Assembly (NCBI RefSeq): GCF_040499845.1
Contig: NZ_CP159342.1
Span: 2,666,001 to 2,730,000 of the forward strand
Origin: Micromonospora sp. CCTCC AA 2012012
GTDB lineage: Bacteria > Actinomycetota > Actinomycetes > Mycobacteriales > Micromonosporaceae
Reading direction: 5' to 3'
DNA length: 64,000 nt
Part shown: one piece after another, positions 41,801-53,300 of the stretch
Numbering within the stretch: the first letter of the stretch is position 1
Layout of the letters: each line of letters starts with the position of its first letter
Position numbers and translations under genes: made by a program
Notes under the pieces: generated by a model
Told to the model about the DNA's origin: nothing
The model's input: only the letters and a program-made list of their open reading frames with translations
Database searches by the model: none

Positions 41801-44800
41801 GCGGCCTCGACGTCCACCTCGACGGCCCCCGGCGGCGGCCACGGTGTCGCGTCGAACGTCTCGGGCGCGTCCGCGCCGCTCAGGGCACCGGTGGCGTGCA
41901 GGGTCCACGGCTCGTCGGCGGCGGCGTCGACGGTCCGGGAGAAGATGCGTACCCGATGGCCGCCCGCCTCGTCGGCGGGGTCGGTGACCACCTGGAGCTG
42001 CCGGTCCCCGGCGGCGTCCAGCGGCAGCGGCGCGGCGAGGACGAGTTCGTCCACCCGGCCGAGGCCGGCGTGCTCCCCGGCGTGCAACGCCAGCTCCAGC
42101 AGCGCGGTGCCCGGCACCACCGGGGTCCCGGCCACCCGGTGGTCGGCCAGCCACGGCGCGGCGGTGGCGGTGAGCCGCCCGGTGCAGACGGCGCCGCCGT
42201 CGGGCAGCGGCACGCACGCGCCGAGCAACGGATGACCGGCGTCGGCGAGGCCCGCGGCGGCGAGGTCGGCGGGCGCCGCGCCGGCGTCCGCCCAGAACCG
42301 CTGCCGCTGGAACGGGTACGTGGGCAGGTCCACCCGGCGGGCACCGGTGCCGGTCCAGCACGCCGACCGGTCCGGCTCGCCGTCGGCGAGCAGACCGCCC
42401 AGCGCGGTGCCGAACGTCGCCAGCTCCGGGCGGCCCCGGCGCAGCGGGGCGGCGGTGGTCAGCTCCGGTTCCCGGTCGCGCAGCGCGTCCTGCACGGCGG
42501 TGGTCAGCACGGGGTCCGGGCCCAGCTCCACGAAGCGGGTGACGCCGGCGGCGTGCAGCCGGCCGACCGCGTCGTGGAAGCGGACCGCGTCCCGGACCTG
42601 CCGCACCCAGTAGTCCGGGTCGTCCATCCGCGCGTCGACGTCCACGGTGGAGGTCAGCGGAATCCGCGCCGGGTGGTACGTGACGGACCCGGCGACGGCC
42701 CGGAACCCGTCCAGCATCGGCGCCATCCGGGCCGAGTGGAACGCGTGGCTGACCCGCAGCCGCCTGCTCGGCCGGTCGGCGAAGTGACCGGCCACCGCGA
42801 GGACGGGGCCCTCCTCGCCGGAGAGCACGACCGCGTCGGGTCCGTTGACCGCCGCGACGCTCACCCCGTCGACCAGCAGGGGCAGCACCTCCGCCTCGGT
42901 CGCCCGGACCGCCACCATCGCGCCGCCGGGCGGCAGCGCCTGCATCAGCCGACCCCGGGCGGCGACCAGCCGGCACGCGTCGGCGAGGCTGAGCACCCCG
43001 GCGACGTGCGCGGCGGCGAGTTCACCGACGGAGTGGCCGACGAGGTGGTCGGGGCGCAGCCCGTACGACTCCAGCAGCCGGAACAGCGCCACCTGGAGGG
43101 CGAAGAGCGCGGGCTGGGCGTACCCGGTGCGGTCCAGCGGGCGGTCGTCGTCGGTCGGCTCGGTGTCGTCCCACAGCACGTCCCGCAGCGGCCGGTCGAG
43201 GTCGGTGTCCAGGTGGGCGCAGACCGCGTCGAACGCCTCGGCGAAGACCGGCGCGGCGGCGTACAGCTCGCGCCCCATGCCGGGGCGCTGGCTGCCCTGC
43301 CCGGTGAACAGGTACGCCACCGCCCGCGCGCCGGCGTGGCCCCGCCCGACGAGCGGGGCGGGCTCGTCGGCGGCGACGGCGGCCAGGCCGGCGAGCAGCT
43401 CGTCCCGGTCGGCGCCGAGCACGACGGCCCGGTGGTCGAAGACGGTCCGCGCGGTGGCCAGCGAGAACCCGACGTCGAGCGGGTCGAGGTCCGGGTGCCG
43501 GTCCAGGTGGCCCCGGAGGGCCGCCGCCTGGGCCCGCACCGCGTCCCCGGTACGCCCCGACACCAGCAGCGGGACCAGCGGGAGCCGGACGGCCGGCGGG
43601 GTCGCCGTGGCGGGAGCCGACGTGGGCTCCTCCAGGATGACGTGGGCGTTGGTGCCGCTGATGCCGAAGGACGAGACGCCGGCCCGGCGGGGTCGGCCGG
43701 TCGGCCGCCAGGGCTGCGCCTCGGTGAGCAGCCGCACCTGCCCGGCCGACCAGTCGACCTGCTCGCTGGGCGTGTCGACGTGCAGCGTCGGGGGCAGCAC
43801 GCCGTGCCGCATCGCCTGCACCATCTTGATGACCCCGCCGACCCCGGCCGCGGCCTGGGCGTGCCCGATGTTCGACTTGATCGACCCCAACCAGAGCGGC
43901 TGGTCCGCCGGCCGGTCCTGCCCGTACGTGGCGAGCAGCGCCTGCGCCTCGATCGGGTCGCCGAGGACCGTGCCGGTGCCGTGGCCCTCGACGGCGTCCA
44001 CCTCGGCGGTGCGCAGCCCGGCCCGCTCCAGGGCCTGCCGGATCACCCGCTGCTGGGCGGGGCCGTTCGGGGCGGTCAGCCCGTTGGAGGCGCCGTCCTG
44101 GTTCACCGCGCTGCCCCGGACCACCGCCAGCACCGGGTGGCCGTTGCGGCGGGCGTCACTGAGGCGCTCCACCAGCAGCATGCCGACGCCCTCGGCCCAG
44201 CCGGTGCCGTCGGCGGCCGACGCGTACGACTTGCACCGGCCGTCGGCGGCGAGACCGCGCTGCCGGCTGAAGTCGACGAAGGTGCCGGGGGTGGCCATCA
44301 CGGTCACCCCGCCGGCCAGCGCCAGGTCGCACTCGTCGGCGCGCAGCGCCTGCGCGGCGAGGTGCAGCGCGACCAGCGACGAGGAGCAGGCGGTGTCCAC
44401 GGTGACCGCCGGCCCCTCCAGTCCGAGCAGGTACGCGACCCGGCCGGTGGCGACGCTGCCGGCCGACCCGGTGCCGAGGAAGCCCTCCGCGCCCTTCGGC
44501 ACGGTGTGCAGCCGGGCGAGGTAGTCGTGGTACATCACCCCGGCGAAGACCCCGGTACGCCGGCCGCGCAGCGTGGCCGGGACGATGCCGGCGGACTCGA
44601 CCGCCTCCCACGAGGTCTCCAGCAGCAGCCGCTGCTGCGGGTCCATCACCAGCGCCTCGCGGGGCGAGATGCCGAAGAAGGCGGCGTCGAAGTCGGCGGC
44701 GTCGTGCAGGAACCCGCCGTGCCGCACATAGCTCGCGCCACCGGCGTCCGGGTCGGCGTCGTACAGCCGGTCCAGGTCCCAGCCCCGGTCGGTGGGGAAC

Positions 44801-47800
44801 GGGGTGACCCCGTCGGCGCCGGAGGCCACCAGCTGCCACAGGTCGTCGGGGGTGCGGACGCCACCGGGGAAGCGGCAGGCCATGCCGACGATGACGACCG
44901 GGTCGTCGTCGCGGCGGGTGGTCCGCCGCGCGGCCGGGCGGGGCACGTCGGCGCCGAGCAGCCGTTCCAGCAGGTGCTCGGCGACGGCGACGCCGGTCGG
45001 GTGGTCGAAGACCAGGGTGGCGGGCAGCCGCAGCCCCGTCGCCGCGTTGAGCCGGTTGCGCAGCTCCACGGCGGTCAGCGAGTCGATGCCCAGGTCGCGG
45101 AACGGTCGGTCCACCGGCACGTCCCGGGCCGTGTCGTGGCCGAGCACGGTGGCGGCCTGCTCGCGGACCAGGTCGCGCAGTGCCGCCCGGCGGTCGTCCG
45201 GGGTCAGCGCGGCGAGCCGGTCGACCAGGGAGGCCGCCGCGACGGAGCCGGCCTCGGCGGCGCGCCGCCGGGGCCGGCGGACCAGGCCGTGGAACACCGG
45301 CGGCAGGTGGTCACCGGCGTCGCGCAGGGTGGCCAGGTCCAGCCGCATCGGCAGCACCGCCGCCCGGCCGGCCCGCGCGGCCAGGTCGAACAGGGCGACC
45401 CCGTCGGCGGTGGTCAACGGGACGACCCCGCCGCGCGCCATCCGCCGCAGGTCGGCCTGGTCGAGCTGGCCGGTCATCCCGCTCGCCTGCGCCCAGAGGC
45501 TCCAGCCGAGGGAGAGCGCGGGGAGGCCGGCGTGCCGGCGGTGGGCGGCGAAGGCGTCCAGGAACGCGTTCGCGGCGGCGTAGTTGCCCTGGCCGGGCGC
45601 GCCGAACGCGGCCGAGACGGAGGAAAAGAGCACGAACGCGGTCAGCGGGGCGGTACGGGTCAGCTCGTGCAGGTTGACCACGGCGTCGACCTTGGCGCGC
45701 AGCACCTGCCGTACCTGGTCGGGGCGGAGCGAGGTCACGGTGGCGTCGGCGAGCACCCCGGCGGCGTGCACCACGCCGGTCAGCGGCCGGTCGGCGGGCA
45801 GCGCGTCCAGCACGGCGGCGAGCGCCGCCCGGTCGGCCACGTCGCAGGCGACGACCGCCGGCTGCGCGCCGAGCGCGGTCAGCTCGGCGACGAGGTCGGC
45901 CGCGCCGGGGGCCGCCGGGCCGCGCCGGCTCAGCAGCAGCAGGTGGCGTACCCCGTGGGTGGTGACCAGGTGCCGGCAGATCACCGCGCCGAGTTCGCCG
46001 GTCGCGCCGGTCACCAGCACCGTGCCGCCTGCGTCCCAGGCCGGGGCCGGTGCGTCGGCGGGGACCGGCGTGGCGGCGAGGCGGCAGCCGAGCAGCCGGC
46101 CGTCGCGGACCGCGAGCTGCGGCTCGTCCGAGCCGAGCGCGGCGGCGGCCGGGCCGTCGACGAGCTGGAACCGGCCGGGATGCTCGGACTGCGCCGACCG
46201 GACCAGACCCCCGACGGCCGCGCCGGGCAGGTCGGTCACGGCCTCCCCGTCGGTGGCGGCGACCGCGCCGTCGCTCACGAAGACCAGCCGGCTCGCGGCG
46301 AACCGTTCGTCGGCCAGCCACTGCCGGATCAGCTCCACGGCCCGCAGCACGGCGTCGTGGGTGGTCCGGGTGAGGTCGGACCCGGGCGGCGCCGCCCGGG
46401 TCAGCACCACCTCGGGTACGGGGACACCGGCGTCGAGCGCCGCCCGCAACGCGTCGAGGTCGGCGTACCGGCGACCGGGCAGCGGTCCACCGCTCCCGGT
46501 GCCGCCCCCGCTGGTGTCGTCGGGGCGGGCGGGGTCGGTGGTGTCGTCGGTCCGGGTGTCGGGCTCCGGGGCGAGGAGGGCCACGTCGGTGGGCTCGCGG
46601 TCCGGGGTGGGTACGGGCGTCCAGTCCAGGTGGTGGAGGGCGTCGCGCGGGGTGTCGGGTCCGGACGGGGTGCCGGTGGCGTCGGTGGCCATCGGGCGCA
46701 GGGTCAGGGACGCCACCTCGGCCACGGGCCGTCCGGAGACGTCGGCGGCCTGCACGGTGACGGTCTCCGGCCCGGTGGGGCGCAGCCGGGCCCGCAGGGC
46801 GGTGGCGCCGACGGCGTGCAGGGCCACCCCGCTCCAGGAGAACGGCAGCCGGCCCGGCTCGGCGTCCGGCGGGGCGTCCGGCGGCGTGGCGCCGGTGGTG
46901 GGGCCGGCGACACCGATCGCCAGGGAGTGCAGCACCGAGTCGAGGGCGGCCGGATGCAGGCAGAGCGCGTCGGGTCCGGTCGCGGTGTCGGGGAGCGCCA
47001 CCTCGACGAAGACGTCGTCGTCGCGCCGCCAGGCGCGCCGGAGTCCCCGGAACACCGGCCCGTAGCCGAGGCCCACGCCGGCCAGCGCGTCGTAGAGGCC
47101 GGTCACGTCGAGCGGTTCGGCGGCGGGCGGCGGCCACTCGGCCAGGTCGTACGTGGCGACGGGCCCGGTCGGGGCGAGCAGGCCGGTGGCGTGGTGCGTC
47201 CACTCGGCGTCGGGGTCGCCGTCGGGTCGGGACGACACCTGCACCGACCGGCAGCCGGTGTGGTCGGGCGCGCCGACCAGGAGTTGCAGGTGCGCCATAC
47301 CGGTCGCGGGGATCACCAGCGGGCTGGTGATGGTCAGCTCCTCGACCCGCTCGCAGCCGACCCGTTCACCGGCGGAGAGGACGAGTTCCAGGTGTCCGGT
47401 GCCGGGGAAGACGATCCGGTCGGCCACCCGGTGGTCGGCCAGCCAGGGCTGGACCTGGACCGACAGCCCACCCAGGAGCAGGACGTCACCGGTGCCGGCG
47501 AGGGTGATCATGGCGGGCAGCAGCGGGTGCCCGGTACGGGCGGCGCCGAGCGTCTGCGGCCCGGCGGCGAGCCGGACCTTCGGCCAGTAGCGCTGGCGCT
47601 GGAAGGCGTAGGTGGGGAGGTCGACGACGCGGGCGCCGGCCGGGGCTAGGAGGGCCGCCCAGTCGGCGGTGCCGCCGTCGGCCCAGAGCCGGGCGAGGGC
47701 GGTGACGGCGGTGGTCGGTTCGTCCTGCCTGCGGTGCAGCACCGGTACGGCCAGCACCCCGTCGCGGGTTTCCTCGACCGCGCCCACCAGGCTGGCGTCG

Positions 47801-50352
47801 GGTCCGACCTCCACGAACCGGGTCACGCCCAGCTCGCCGGCCTTCGCGACGGCCGCCCCGAAGGCGACGGTGCCGCGCACCTGGTCGGCCCAGTAACCGG
47901 CGGTGAACTCCTCCACCGGCTGCCCGGTGAGGGTGGAGATGATCGGGATCTGCGGCGTCCGCATCCGCACGGTGGCGGCGACCCGGGTGAACTCGGCCAG
48001 CATCGGGTCCATCAACGCCGAGTGGAACGCGTGGCTCACGGTCAACCAGCGGCCCTGCCGGTCCGACAGACCGGCCGCGACCTGCTCGACGGCCTCCCGG
48101 GAGCCGGAGACGACGACCTGGCCGGGTGCGTTGACGGCGGCGATGGACGCACCCTCGACCAGCAGCGGGGTGACCTCGTCCACGGTGGCGCGGACCGCCC
48201 ACATCGCACCGCCGGCCGGGAGCGCCTGCATGAGCGAGGCTCGCGCGGCGACGAGCCGACACGCGTCCGGCAGGTCCAGGACGCCCGCGACGTGCGCGGC
48301 GGCGAGTTCACCGATCGAGTGGCCGATCAGGTAGTCGGGGGTGACGCCCCAGGACTCCAGGAGCCGGAACAGCGCCACCTCGACGGCGAACAGGGCCGGC
48401 TGCGCCCACCCCGTCTGCGCCAGATCCTGCGCGCCCGAGCGGTCCCGGTCGCCTGCCGCGCCGGCTGAACCCGACCCGGCCAGCTCGTCCGCCGTGCCCG
48501 CCGAATTCGACCGGGCCAGCTCGCTTGGTGCGCCCGCCGGGTCCAGGTCCAGAGCGGAGCCATTGATCACGTCGCGCAGCGGACGGGCCAGCAGCGGATC
48601 GAAGTGGGCGCACACCTCGGTCAGGGCGGCGTCGAAGACCGGGAACGCCGCGGCGAGGTCGCGGCCCATGCCGAGCCGCTGGCTGCCCTGGCCGGAGAAG
48701 ACGACGGCGGTGAGGCCACTGCGGACGGCCCCGGCGACGACGGTCGGTGACGGTTCGCCCTGGGCCAGCGCGGTCAGGCCGGTGCGCAGCTCGTCGGCGG
48801 CGACGCCGAGCACCACCGCGCGGTGTTCTAGGCCGGAGCGGGTGGTCGCCAGCGAGAGGGCGACGTCGGCTTCGCGGGCGGCACCGACGCGGGTGAGCAG
48901 GCGGTCGGCCTGCGCGGCGAGGGCGGCGGGGGTCTTCGCCGAGAGGGGCCAGGGCAGGACCGGCAGCGCGGGTCCCCCGCCGTCGGTCGCCGGCGGGGCG
49001 GGTTCGGCGGGTGCCTCCTCGACGATGATGTGCGCGTTGGTGCCGCTGATGCCGAACGAGGAGACGCCCGCGCGGCGGGGCTGGTCGTGGCGCGGCCAGT
49101 GTCGCTGCTCCGTCAGCAGTTCCACGGCGCCGGCGGTCCAGTCGACGTGCGTCGACGGCGTACCCACGTGCAGGGTGCGTGGCAGCACCTGATGCTGCAA
49201 CGCCAGGATCATCTTCATCACCCCGGCCACGCCCGCGGCGGCCTGCGTGTGCCCGATGTTCGACTTGACCGACCCGAGATACACCGGCCGATCGGCGGGC
49301 CGACCTTGCCCGTACGTGGCCAGGAGAGCCTGCGCCTCGATGGGGTCACCCAAGGAGGTGCCGGTGCCGTGCGCCTCGATCGCGTCCACGTCCACCGGGC
49401 TCAGGCCGGCGCTGGCCAGGGCCTGCCGGATCACCCGCTGCTGCGACGGACCGTTCGGCGCGGTCAGGCCGTTCGACGCACCATCCTGGTTCACCGCACT
49501 GCCCCGCACCACGGCGAGAACCCGATGACCGTTGCGGTGCGCGTCGGACAGCCGCTCCAACACCAGAACCCCGGCGCCCTCGCCCCAGCCGGTGCCGTCC
49601 GCGTCGTCCGAGAACGCCTTGCAGCGGCCGTCGGAGGCGAGACCGCCCTGACGGGCGAACTCCACGAACGCCCCCGGCGTCGACATCACCGTCACACCAC
49701 CGGCCAGCGCCAGGGAACACTCCCCCGACCGCAGCGACTGAGCAGCCAGGTGCATCGCCACCAACGACGACGAGCAGGCCGTGTCGATCGTGACGGCAGG
49801 CCCCTCCAGGCCGAGGGCGTACGACACCCGGCCGGAGAGGACGCTGCCGGAGGAGCCGGTGGAGGCGTACCCGTCGGTGGGTTCCCCGGAGAGGGCGAGC
49901 AGCGCCGGATAGTCCTGGCCGTTGGTGCCCGCGAAGACCCCGACCGGGGCGCCGCGCAACGACAGCGGACCGACCCCGGCGCGTTCCAGGGCCTCCCAGG
50001 TCACCTCCAGCAGCAGCCGCTGCTGCGGGTCCATCACCGTCGCCTCACGGGGCGAGATGCCGAAGAGGCCGGCGTCGAAGTCGGCGACCCGCTCCACGAA
50101 GCCGCCGACGCCGCTGCCGGCGTCGTCCCAGTTCCGGTCCGGCGGGTACGGGCCGAGGGCGTCGACGCCCTCGGTGAGCAGCTGCCACAGCTCGTCGGGG
50201 GACGTCACGCCGCCCGGGAACCGGCAGCCCATGCCGACGACGGCGATCGGCTCGTCGTCGGCCGCTTCGACGTCGCGGAGCCGCTGCTTCGTCTCGTGCA
50301 GTTCGAGCGTGACCTTCTTCAGGTAACCGAGAAGCTTGGCCTCGTCGCTCAT
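38890..50352 (-). CDS. Type I PKS, two KS-AT-DH-KR-ACP modules plus terminal thioesterase
   Basis: 3,820 residues from ATG 50352. An N-terminal coiled docking segment ([23 protein letters not shown]) precedes module 1: KS (~35-460), AT (~545-900; GHSIG, HAFH), DH (~940-1220), KR (~1437-1620) and ACP (~1725-1800). Module 2 has KS (~1815-2240), AT (~2345-2680; GHSVG, HAFH), DH, KR and ACP, followed by a TE with Ser3677 in GSSSG and a late HFTMMED His. Both ATs look malonyl-specific. Module 1 DH reads [10 protein letters not shown], with Asp where the HxxxGxxxxP motif has Gly; module 2 DH is canonical. KR2 has LDD (B-type); KR1 has LAD. If all domains act, two conjugated double bonds are made before TE release, probably by macrocyclisation. 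Last PKS of the assembly line. A 42-residue insertion sits in AT1. Confidence 0.96.
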   Translation of the reverse strand: MSDEAKLLGYLKKVTLELHETKQRLRDVEAADDEPIAVVGMGCRFPGGVTSPDELWQLLTEGVDALGPYPPDRNWDDAGSGVGGFVERVADFDAGLFGISPREATVMDPQQRLLLEVTWEALERAGVGPLSLRGAPVGVFAGTNGQDYPALLALSGEPTDGYASTGSSGSVLSGRVSYALGLEGPAVTIDTACSSSLVAMHLAAQSLRSGECSLALAGGVTVMSTPGAFVEFARQGGLASDGRCKAFSDDADGTGWGEGAGVLVLERLSDAHRNGHRVLAVVRGSAVNQDGASNGLTAPNGPSQQRVIRQALASAGLSPVDVDAIEAHGTGTSLGDPIEAQALLATYGQGRPADRPVYLGSVKSNIGHTQAAAGVAGVMKMILALQHQVLPRTLHVGTPSTHVDWTAGAVELLTEQRHWPRHDQPRRAGVSSFGISGTNAHIIVEEAPAEPAPPATDGGGPALPVLPWPLSAKTPAALAAQADRLLTRVGAAREADVALSLATTRSGLEHRAVVLGVAADELRTGLTALAQGEPSPTVVAGAVRSGLTAVVFSGQGSQRLGMGRDLAAAFPVFDAALTEVCAHFDPLLARPLRDVINGSALDLDPAGAPSELARSNSAGTADELAGSGSAGAAGDRDRSGAQDLAQTGWAQPALFAVEVALFRLLESWGVTPDYLIGHSIGELAAAHVAGVLDLPDACRLVAARASLMQALPAGGAMWAVRATVDEVTPLLVEGASIAAVNAPGQVVVSGSREAVEQVAAGLSDRQGRWLTVSHAFHSALMDPMLAEFTRVAATVRMRTPQIPIISTLTGQPVEEFTAGYWADQVRGTVAFGAAVAKAGELGVTRFVEVGPDASLVGAVEETRDGVLAVPVLHRRQDEPTTAVTALARLWADGGTADWAALLAPAGARVVDLPTYAFQRQRYWPKVRLAAGPQTLGAARTGHPLLPAMITLAGTGDVLLLGGLSVQVQPWLADHRVADRIVFPGTGHLELVLSAGERVGCERVEELTITSPLVIPATGMAHLQLLVGAPDHTGCRSVQVSSRPDGDPDAEWTHHATGLLAPTGPVATYDLAEWPPPAAEPLDVTGLYDALAGVGLGYGPVFRGLRRAWRRDDDVFVEVALPDTATGPDALCLHPAALDSVLHSLAIGVAGPTTGATPPDAPPDAEPGRLPFSWSGVALHAVGATALRARLRPTGPETVTVQAADVSGRPVAEVASLTLRPMATDATGTPSGPDTPRDALHHLDWTPVPTPDREPTDVALLAPEPDTRTDDTTDPARPDDTSGGGTGSGGPLPGRRYADLDALRAALDAGVPVPEVVLTRAAPPGSDLTRTTHDAVLRAVELIRQWLADERFAASRLVFVSDGAVAATDGEAVTDLPGAAVGGLVRSAQSEHPGRFQLVDGPAAAALGSDEPQLAVRDGRLLGCRLAATPVPADAPAPAWDAGGTVLVTGATGELGAVICRHLVTTHGVRHLLLLSRRGPAAPGAADLVAELTALGAQPAVVACDVADRAALAAVLDALPADRPLTGVVHAAGVLADATVTSLRPDQVRQVLRAKVDAVVNLHELTRTAPLTAFVLFSSVSAAFGAPGQGNYAAANAFLDAFAAHRRHAGLPALSLGWSLWAQASGMTGQLDQADLRRMARGGVVPLTTADGVALFDLAARAGRAAVLPMRLDLATLRDAGDHLPPVFHGLVRRPRRRAAEAGSVAAASLVDRLAALTPDDRRAALRDLVREQAATVLGHDTARDVPVDRPFRDLGIDSLTAVELRNRLNAATGLRLPATLVFDHPTGVAVAEHLLERLLGADVPRPAARRTTRRDDDPVVIVGMACRFPGGVRTPDDLWQLVASGADGVTPFPTDRGWDLDRLYDADPDAGGASYVRHGGFLHDAADFDAAFFGISPREALVMDPQQRLLLETSWEAVESAGIVPATLRGRRTGVFAGVMYHDYLARLHTVPKGAEGFLGTGSAGSVATGRVAYLLGLEGPAVTVDTACSSSLVALHLAAQALRADECDLALAGGVTVMATPGTFVDFSRQRGLAADGRCKSYASAADGTGWAEGVGMLLVERLSDARRNGHPVLAVVRGSAVNQDGASNGLTAPNGPAQQRVIRQALERAGLRTAEVDAVEGHGTGTVLGDPIEAQALLATYGQDRPADQPLWLGSIKSNIGHAQAAAGVGGVIKMVQAMRHGVLPPTLHVDTPSEQVDWSAGQVRLLTEAQPWRPTGRPRRAGVSSFGISGTNAHVILEEPTSAPATATPPAVRLPLVPLLVSGRTGDAVRAQAAALRGHLDRHPDLDPLDVGFSLATARTVFDHRAVVLGADRDELLAGLAAVAADEPAPLVGRGHAGARAVAYLFTGQGSQRPGMGRELYAAAPVFAEAFDAVCAHLDTDLDRPLRDVLWDDTEPTDDDRPLDRTGYAQPALFALQVALFRLLESYGLRPDHLVGHSVGELAAAHVAGVLSLADACRLVAARGRLMQALPPGGAMVAVRATEAEVLPLLVDGVSVAAVNGPDAVVLSGEEGPVLAVAGHFADRPSRRLRVSHAFHSARMAPMLDGFRAVAGSVTYHPARIPLTSTVDVDARMDDPDYWVRQVRDAVRFHDAVGRLHAAGVTRFVELGPDPVLTTAVQDALRDREPELTTAAPLRRGRPELATFGTALGGLLADGEPDRSACWTGTGARRVDLPTYPFQRQRFWADAGAAPADLAAAGLADAGHPLLGACVPLPDGGAVCTGRLTATAAPWLADHRVAGTPVVPGTALLELALHAGEHAGLGRVDELVLAAPLPLDAAGDRQLQVVTDPADEAGGHRVRIFSRTVDAAADEPWTLHATGALSGADAPETFDATPWPPPGAVEVDVEAAYDAPDGDGIGYGPAFHGLRAAWRRDGDLYAEVVLPDAGRADADRYALHPALADAALHGLAYLLPDAAGRLVPFAFRGVELAAQGATALRVRLTATGADEVAISAVDPAGRPVASVDALTLRPLAAAPVRRAGVDSLYRVDWVPVPVEESVPGRCVLVGSDVLGIAAPLTGAGVPVESFADLAALTGAVATGMTLPELVLVCVTGRTDPDPTRAVREVTAAALETVRSWLADDRFAGARLAVVTRGALGTGNDRPDDLAAAAVWGLVRTAQSENPGRFVLVDVDAAPESVHALPAAVGAGEPQLAVRAGRILAGRLARVTGPDRPEVAWDPDGTVLVTGATGALGGPLLRHLVTARGVRRLLLLSRRGPDAPGAAALHAELTALGAEVTVAACDAADRDALAALLAAVPPSHPLTAVFHLAGVLDDGVLTALTPARFDPVFRAKVDPALHLHELTRGAPLADFVLFASSAATFGTPGQANYAAANAVLDALADQRRADGLPATSLAWGAWEQGMAARLGQVDRERMQRGGVLALTDEQGLALLEAALRVDAAALVPVRLDTAALGAEPAPLLRGLARPTRRRAAGAGTGPSVAGRLRELAGAAREAALLDVVRAATAGVLGHPSPEAVAPEQPFLELGLDSLTAVELRNALAAATGLTLPVTLTFDHASPRAVAAFLDTELGAAAPAGPDADVARPAQDVIGVLFRQACEQHRLKEGFELLQSVARLRPTFADAAEVRELPTAVRLAKGPEPVRLVCFSSQVALAGVHQYARFASAFRDVRDVVALAVPGFAEGEALPATPDALVDLLARMVREQVGDEPFALLGSSSGGVLAHATAARLDRDGPSVTGVALLDTYVPGDDSLGQFEDQLLGGMFAREASFARMDSARLSAMSWYFNLLGDWTPPKLTAPVLLVRASRPMPGGEELSPQQWQTGWTEADEIVDVPGNHFTMMEDLAASTAGVVDDWLRRI
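48427..48552 (-). other. 42-residue insertion in AT of last PKS, module 1
   Basis: Between INGSA and [10 protein letters not shown] of the AT this module has 42 extra residues rich in Ala, Gly, Ser and Asp ([20 protein letters not shown] at its start); the AT of module 1 in the upstream PKS has a single Asp here. The insertion contains internal near-repeats of the pattern AGxxxELxxSxSAG and is predicted to be disordered. The reading frame is kept. Confidence 0.9.
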
Positions 50353-50356
50353 CAGC

Positions 50357-53300
50357 TCACCGCGTCCCGATCTCGTTGTCGATAAGGGCAAAGATGTCGT
50401 CGGATGTGGCGGCCTCGATCCTGGCCGAGATGTCGGCGTCGGCGTGAGCCGCGGGCGCGGATTCCAGGCGTTTCATGAGCTGCTGGAGGCGGGTGGTCAC
50501 CCGCAGCCGGGTGAGTTCCCGGGTGGGCAGGGCCAGCAGGGTGGCTTCCAGCCGGTCCAGTTCGGTGTCGGCGTCGCGTTCCTCGTCGGCGGCTCCGTCG
50601 GTGAGTTCACGCTGGAGGAAGTCGACGAGGGCGGTGGTCGTCGGGTGGTCGAAGACGAGCGTGGAGGGAAGCTTCAGTCCGGTCTGCGCGGCGAGCACGT
50701 TCCGCAGTTCCACGGCGGTCAGCGAGTCGAAGCCGAGGTCCTTGAAGGCGGTGGTGACCTCCACCGCCGTGGGGTCCGGGAAGCCGAGGACGGCGGCGAC
50801 CTGGGCGCGTACCTCCTCGGTCAGCCTGGCGCGGCGCGCCGCGGCCGGCAGTGCGGCCAGCCGCTGCCGGAGGCCGTCGGTGGTGCCGGTCTCCGGCGGG
50901 GTCGCGGCGGCGGCCTGCGGTGCCACCTGGTCCCAGAACGGGTTCGCCCGCAGGGCGGTGGCGGCGGGTACGAAGCGGTCCCAGTCGACGTCGGCGACGG
51001 TGACGCAGCCCTCGCCGGCGGATTCCAGCGCGCGCAGCGCACGGTCGGGGTCCAGGGGCGTGACGCCACCCCGGTTGGCCCGGGAGAGGACGAGCTGGTC
51101 GTCGGCCATGCCGCCGTCGGCCCACGGCCCCCACGCCACCGACGTCCCCGCCAGACCCCGCGCCCGACGCGACGCCACCAGGCCGTCCAACGCCGCGTTC
51201 GCCGCCGCGTACGCCCCCTGACCCGCACCACCCCACACCCCCGCCGCCGACGAAAACACGACGAACGCATCCAACTCCCGATCCCCCAACACCCGGTCCA
51301 GATGCCACGCCGCACCCGCCTTACCGGCCCACACCCCCGCCAACCCCGCCACCGTCAACCCCTCGACCACCCCATCACCCAACACACCCGCCACATGCAC
51401 CACCGCCGACACCTCACGCGCCAACAACTCCCCCACCGCCCCGGCATCGGCGACGTCCGCGGCCACCACCTCCACCTGGGCACCCATGGCCGTCAGCTCG
51501 TCCCGCAACTCCACCGCACCCGGCGCCGCCAACCCCCGACGCGACACCAACACCACACCCTCAGCACCCCGCGACACCACCCACCGCGCCACCCGCGCAC
51601 CCAAAGCCCCCGTCCCACCGGTAATCAACACCGTGCCGCGCGGCACCCACCCCCCACCCGACGGCGACGCCGACGCCGACACCAGACGACGACCGAACAC
51701 CACCGAACCCCGCACCGCCACCTGATCCTCACCGACGACACCGCCCGGACCGGACCTGCCGGCACCGCCCCAGACACCGCCGGCCTGGCCACCAGACGCA
51801 CCGGAGCCACCGGCGGCGATGACATCCACGACACCCCGCGCCGCCACCGCATCAATGGCCACCGGCACGTCCACCAGACCACCCCAGCGGCCCGGCTCCT
51901 CCAGCGCCACCACCCGCCCCAGACCCCACACACCCGCCGACGACGGCTCCACCACCGCGTCGCCGACACCCACCGACACGGCACCCGACGTCACCGTCCA
52001 CAACGGGCCGTCGACTCCGGCATCACCCGACGCCTGCACCAGCGCCACCGTCGCGACCAGACCGACCGGCACACCGAACTCCGAATGCGCCGTCTCACTC
52101 CGGCCCAGCACCGACACCACCCGGTCCACCTCGGCGAACTGCGCCAGACGACCGGCCAGCACCGCCCGATCCAGCTCGTCCACACCCACCCGCAGGCGAC
52201 TCACCGTCACCCCACGGGTCGACAGCTCAGCCGCCAGCGCCTCGGCCCACTCGTCACCGGCGTACTCGACGAGCAGCCAGTGGCCGGAGACGGGCCGGTC
52301 GGTGGGGACGGCGACGGGGAGCCAGGATTCCCGGTAGCAGAGCCGTTCGAGCTCGGCCTGTTCCCGTTGCTGCCGCTGCCAGGCTGACAGGGCGGGCAGC
52401 GTCTTGCGCAGCGGTAGTTCCACGTCCACGCCGAGCCGAGCGGCGAGCAGGTCGGCGTCCTCGCGTTCCACGGCTTCCCAGAAGGCGGCGTCGACCGTGC
52501 CGGCGGTGGAGACCGGCGTCGGAGGCTTCGGCTTCGGCCAGTAGCGCTGGTGCTGGAAGGCGTAGGTGGGGAGGTCCACGACGCGCGCCCCGGTCGGGGC
52601 GAGGTACGCCGCCCAGTCGACCGGGCAGCCGTCGGCCCAGAGCCGGGCGAGGGCGGTGACCGCGGTGACGACTTCCGCCCGGTCCCGCCGCAGCATCGGT
52701 ACGGCGAGCACGCCCTCGGCGGTGTCGCCGACCGCGCCCACCAGGCTCGCGTCGGGACCGACCTCCACGAAGCGGGTCACGCCCAGCTCGCCGGCCTTCG
52801 CGACGGCCGCGCCGAACGCGACGGTCCCGCGCACCTGGTCGGCCCAGTAGCCGGCGGTGAACTCGTCCACCGGCTCGCCGGTCAGCGTCGAGATGATCGG
52901 GATCTGCGGTCGGCGCAGCGCGACGGTCTCGGCGATCCGGGTGAACTCGGCCAGCATCGGGTCCATCAGCGCCGAGTGGAACGCGTGGCTCACCGTCAAC
53001 CAGCGGCCCTGCCGGTCAGCGAGACCCGCTGCCACCTGCTCGACGGCCTCCCGGGTGCCGGACACGACGACCTGGCCGGGCGCGTTGACCGCGGCGATGG
53101 ACGCACCCTCGACCAGCAGCGGGGTGACCTCGTCCACGGCCGCGCGGACCGCCCACATCGCACCGCCGGACGGCAGGGCCTGCATCAGCGACGCCCGCGC
53201 CGCGACCAGGCGGCACGCGTCCGGCAGGTCCAGGACGCCCGCGACGTGCGCGGCGGTCAGTTCACCGATCGAGTGACCGATCAGGTAGTCGGGGGTGACA

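Noticed and set aside
39802..47649. Plus-strand open frame antisense to the last PKS
   Set aside because: Composition is Arg/Gly/Val-rich with no start context; the opposite strand encodes full PKS modules.
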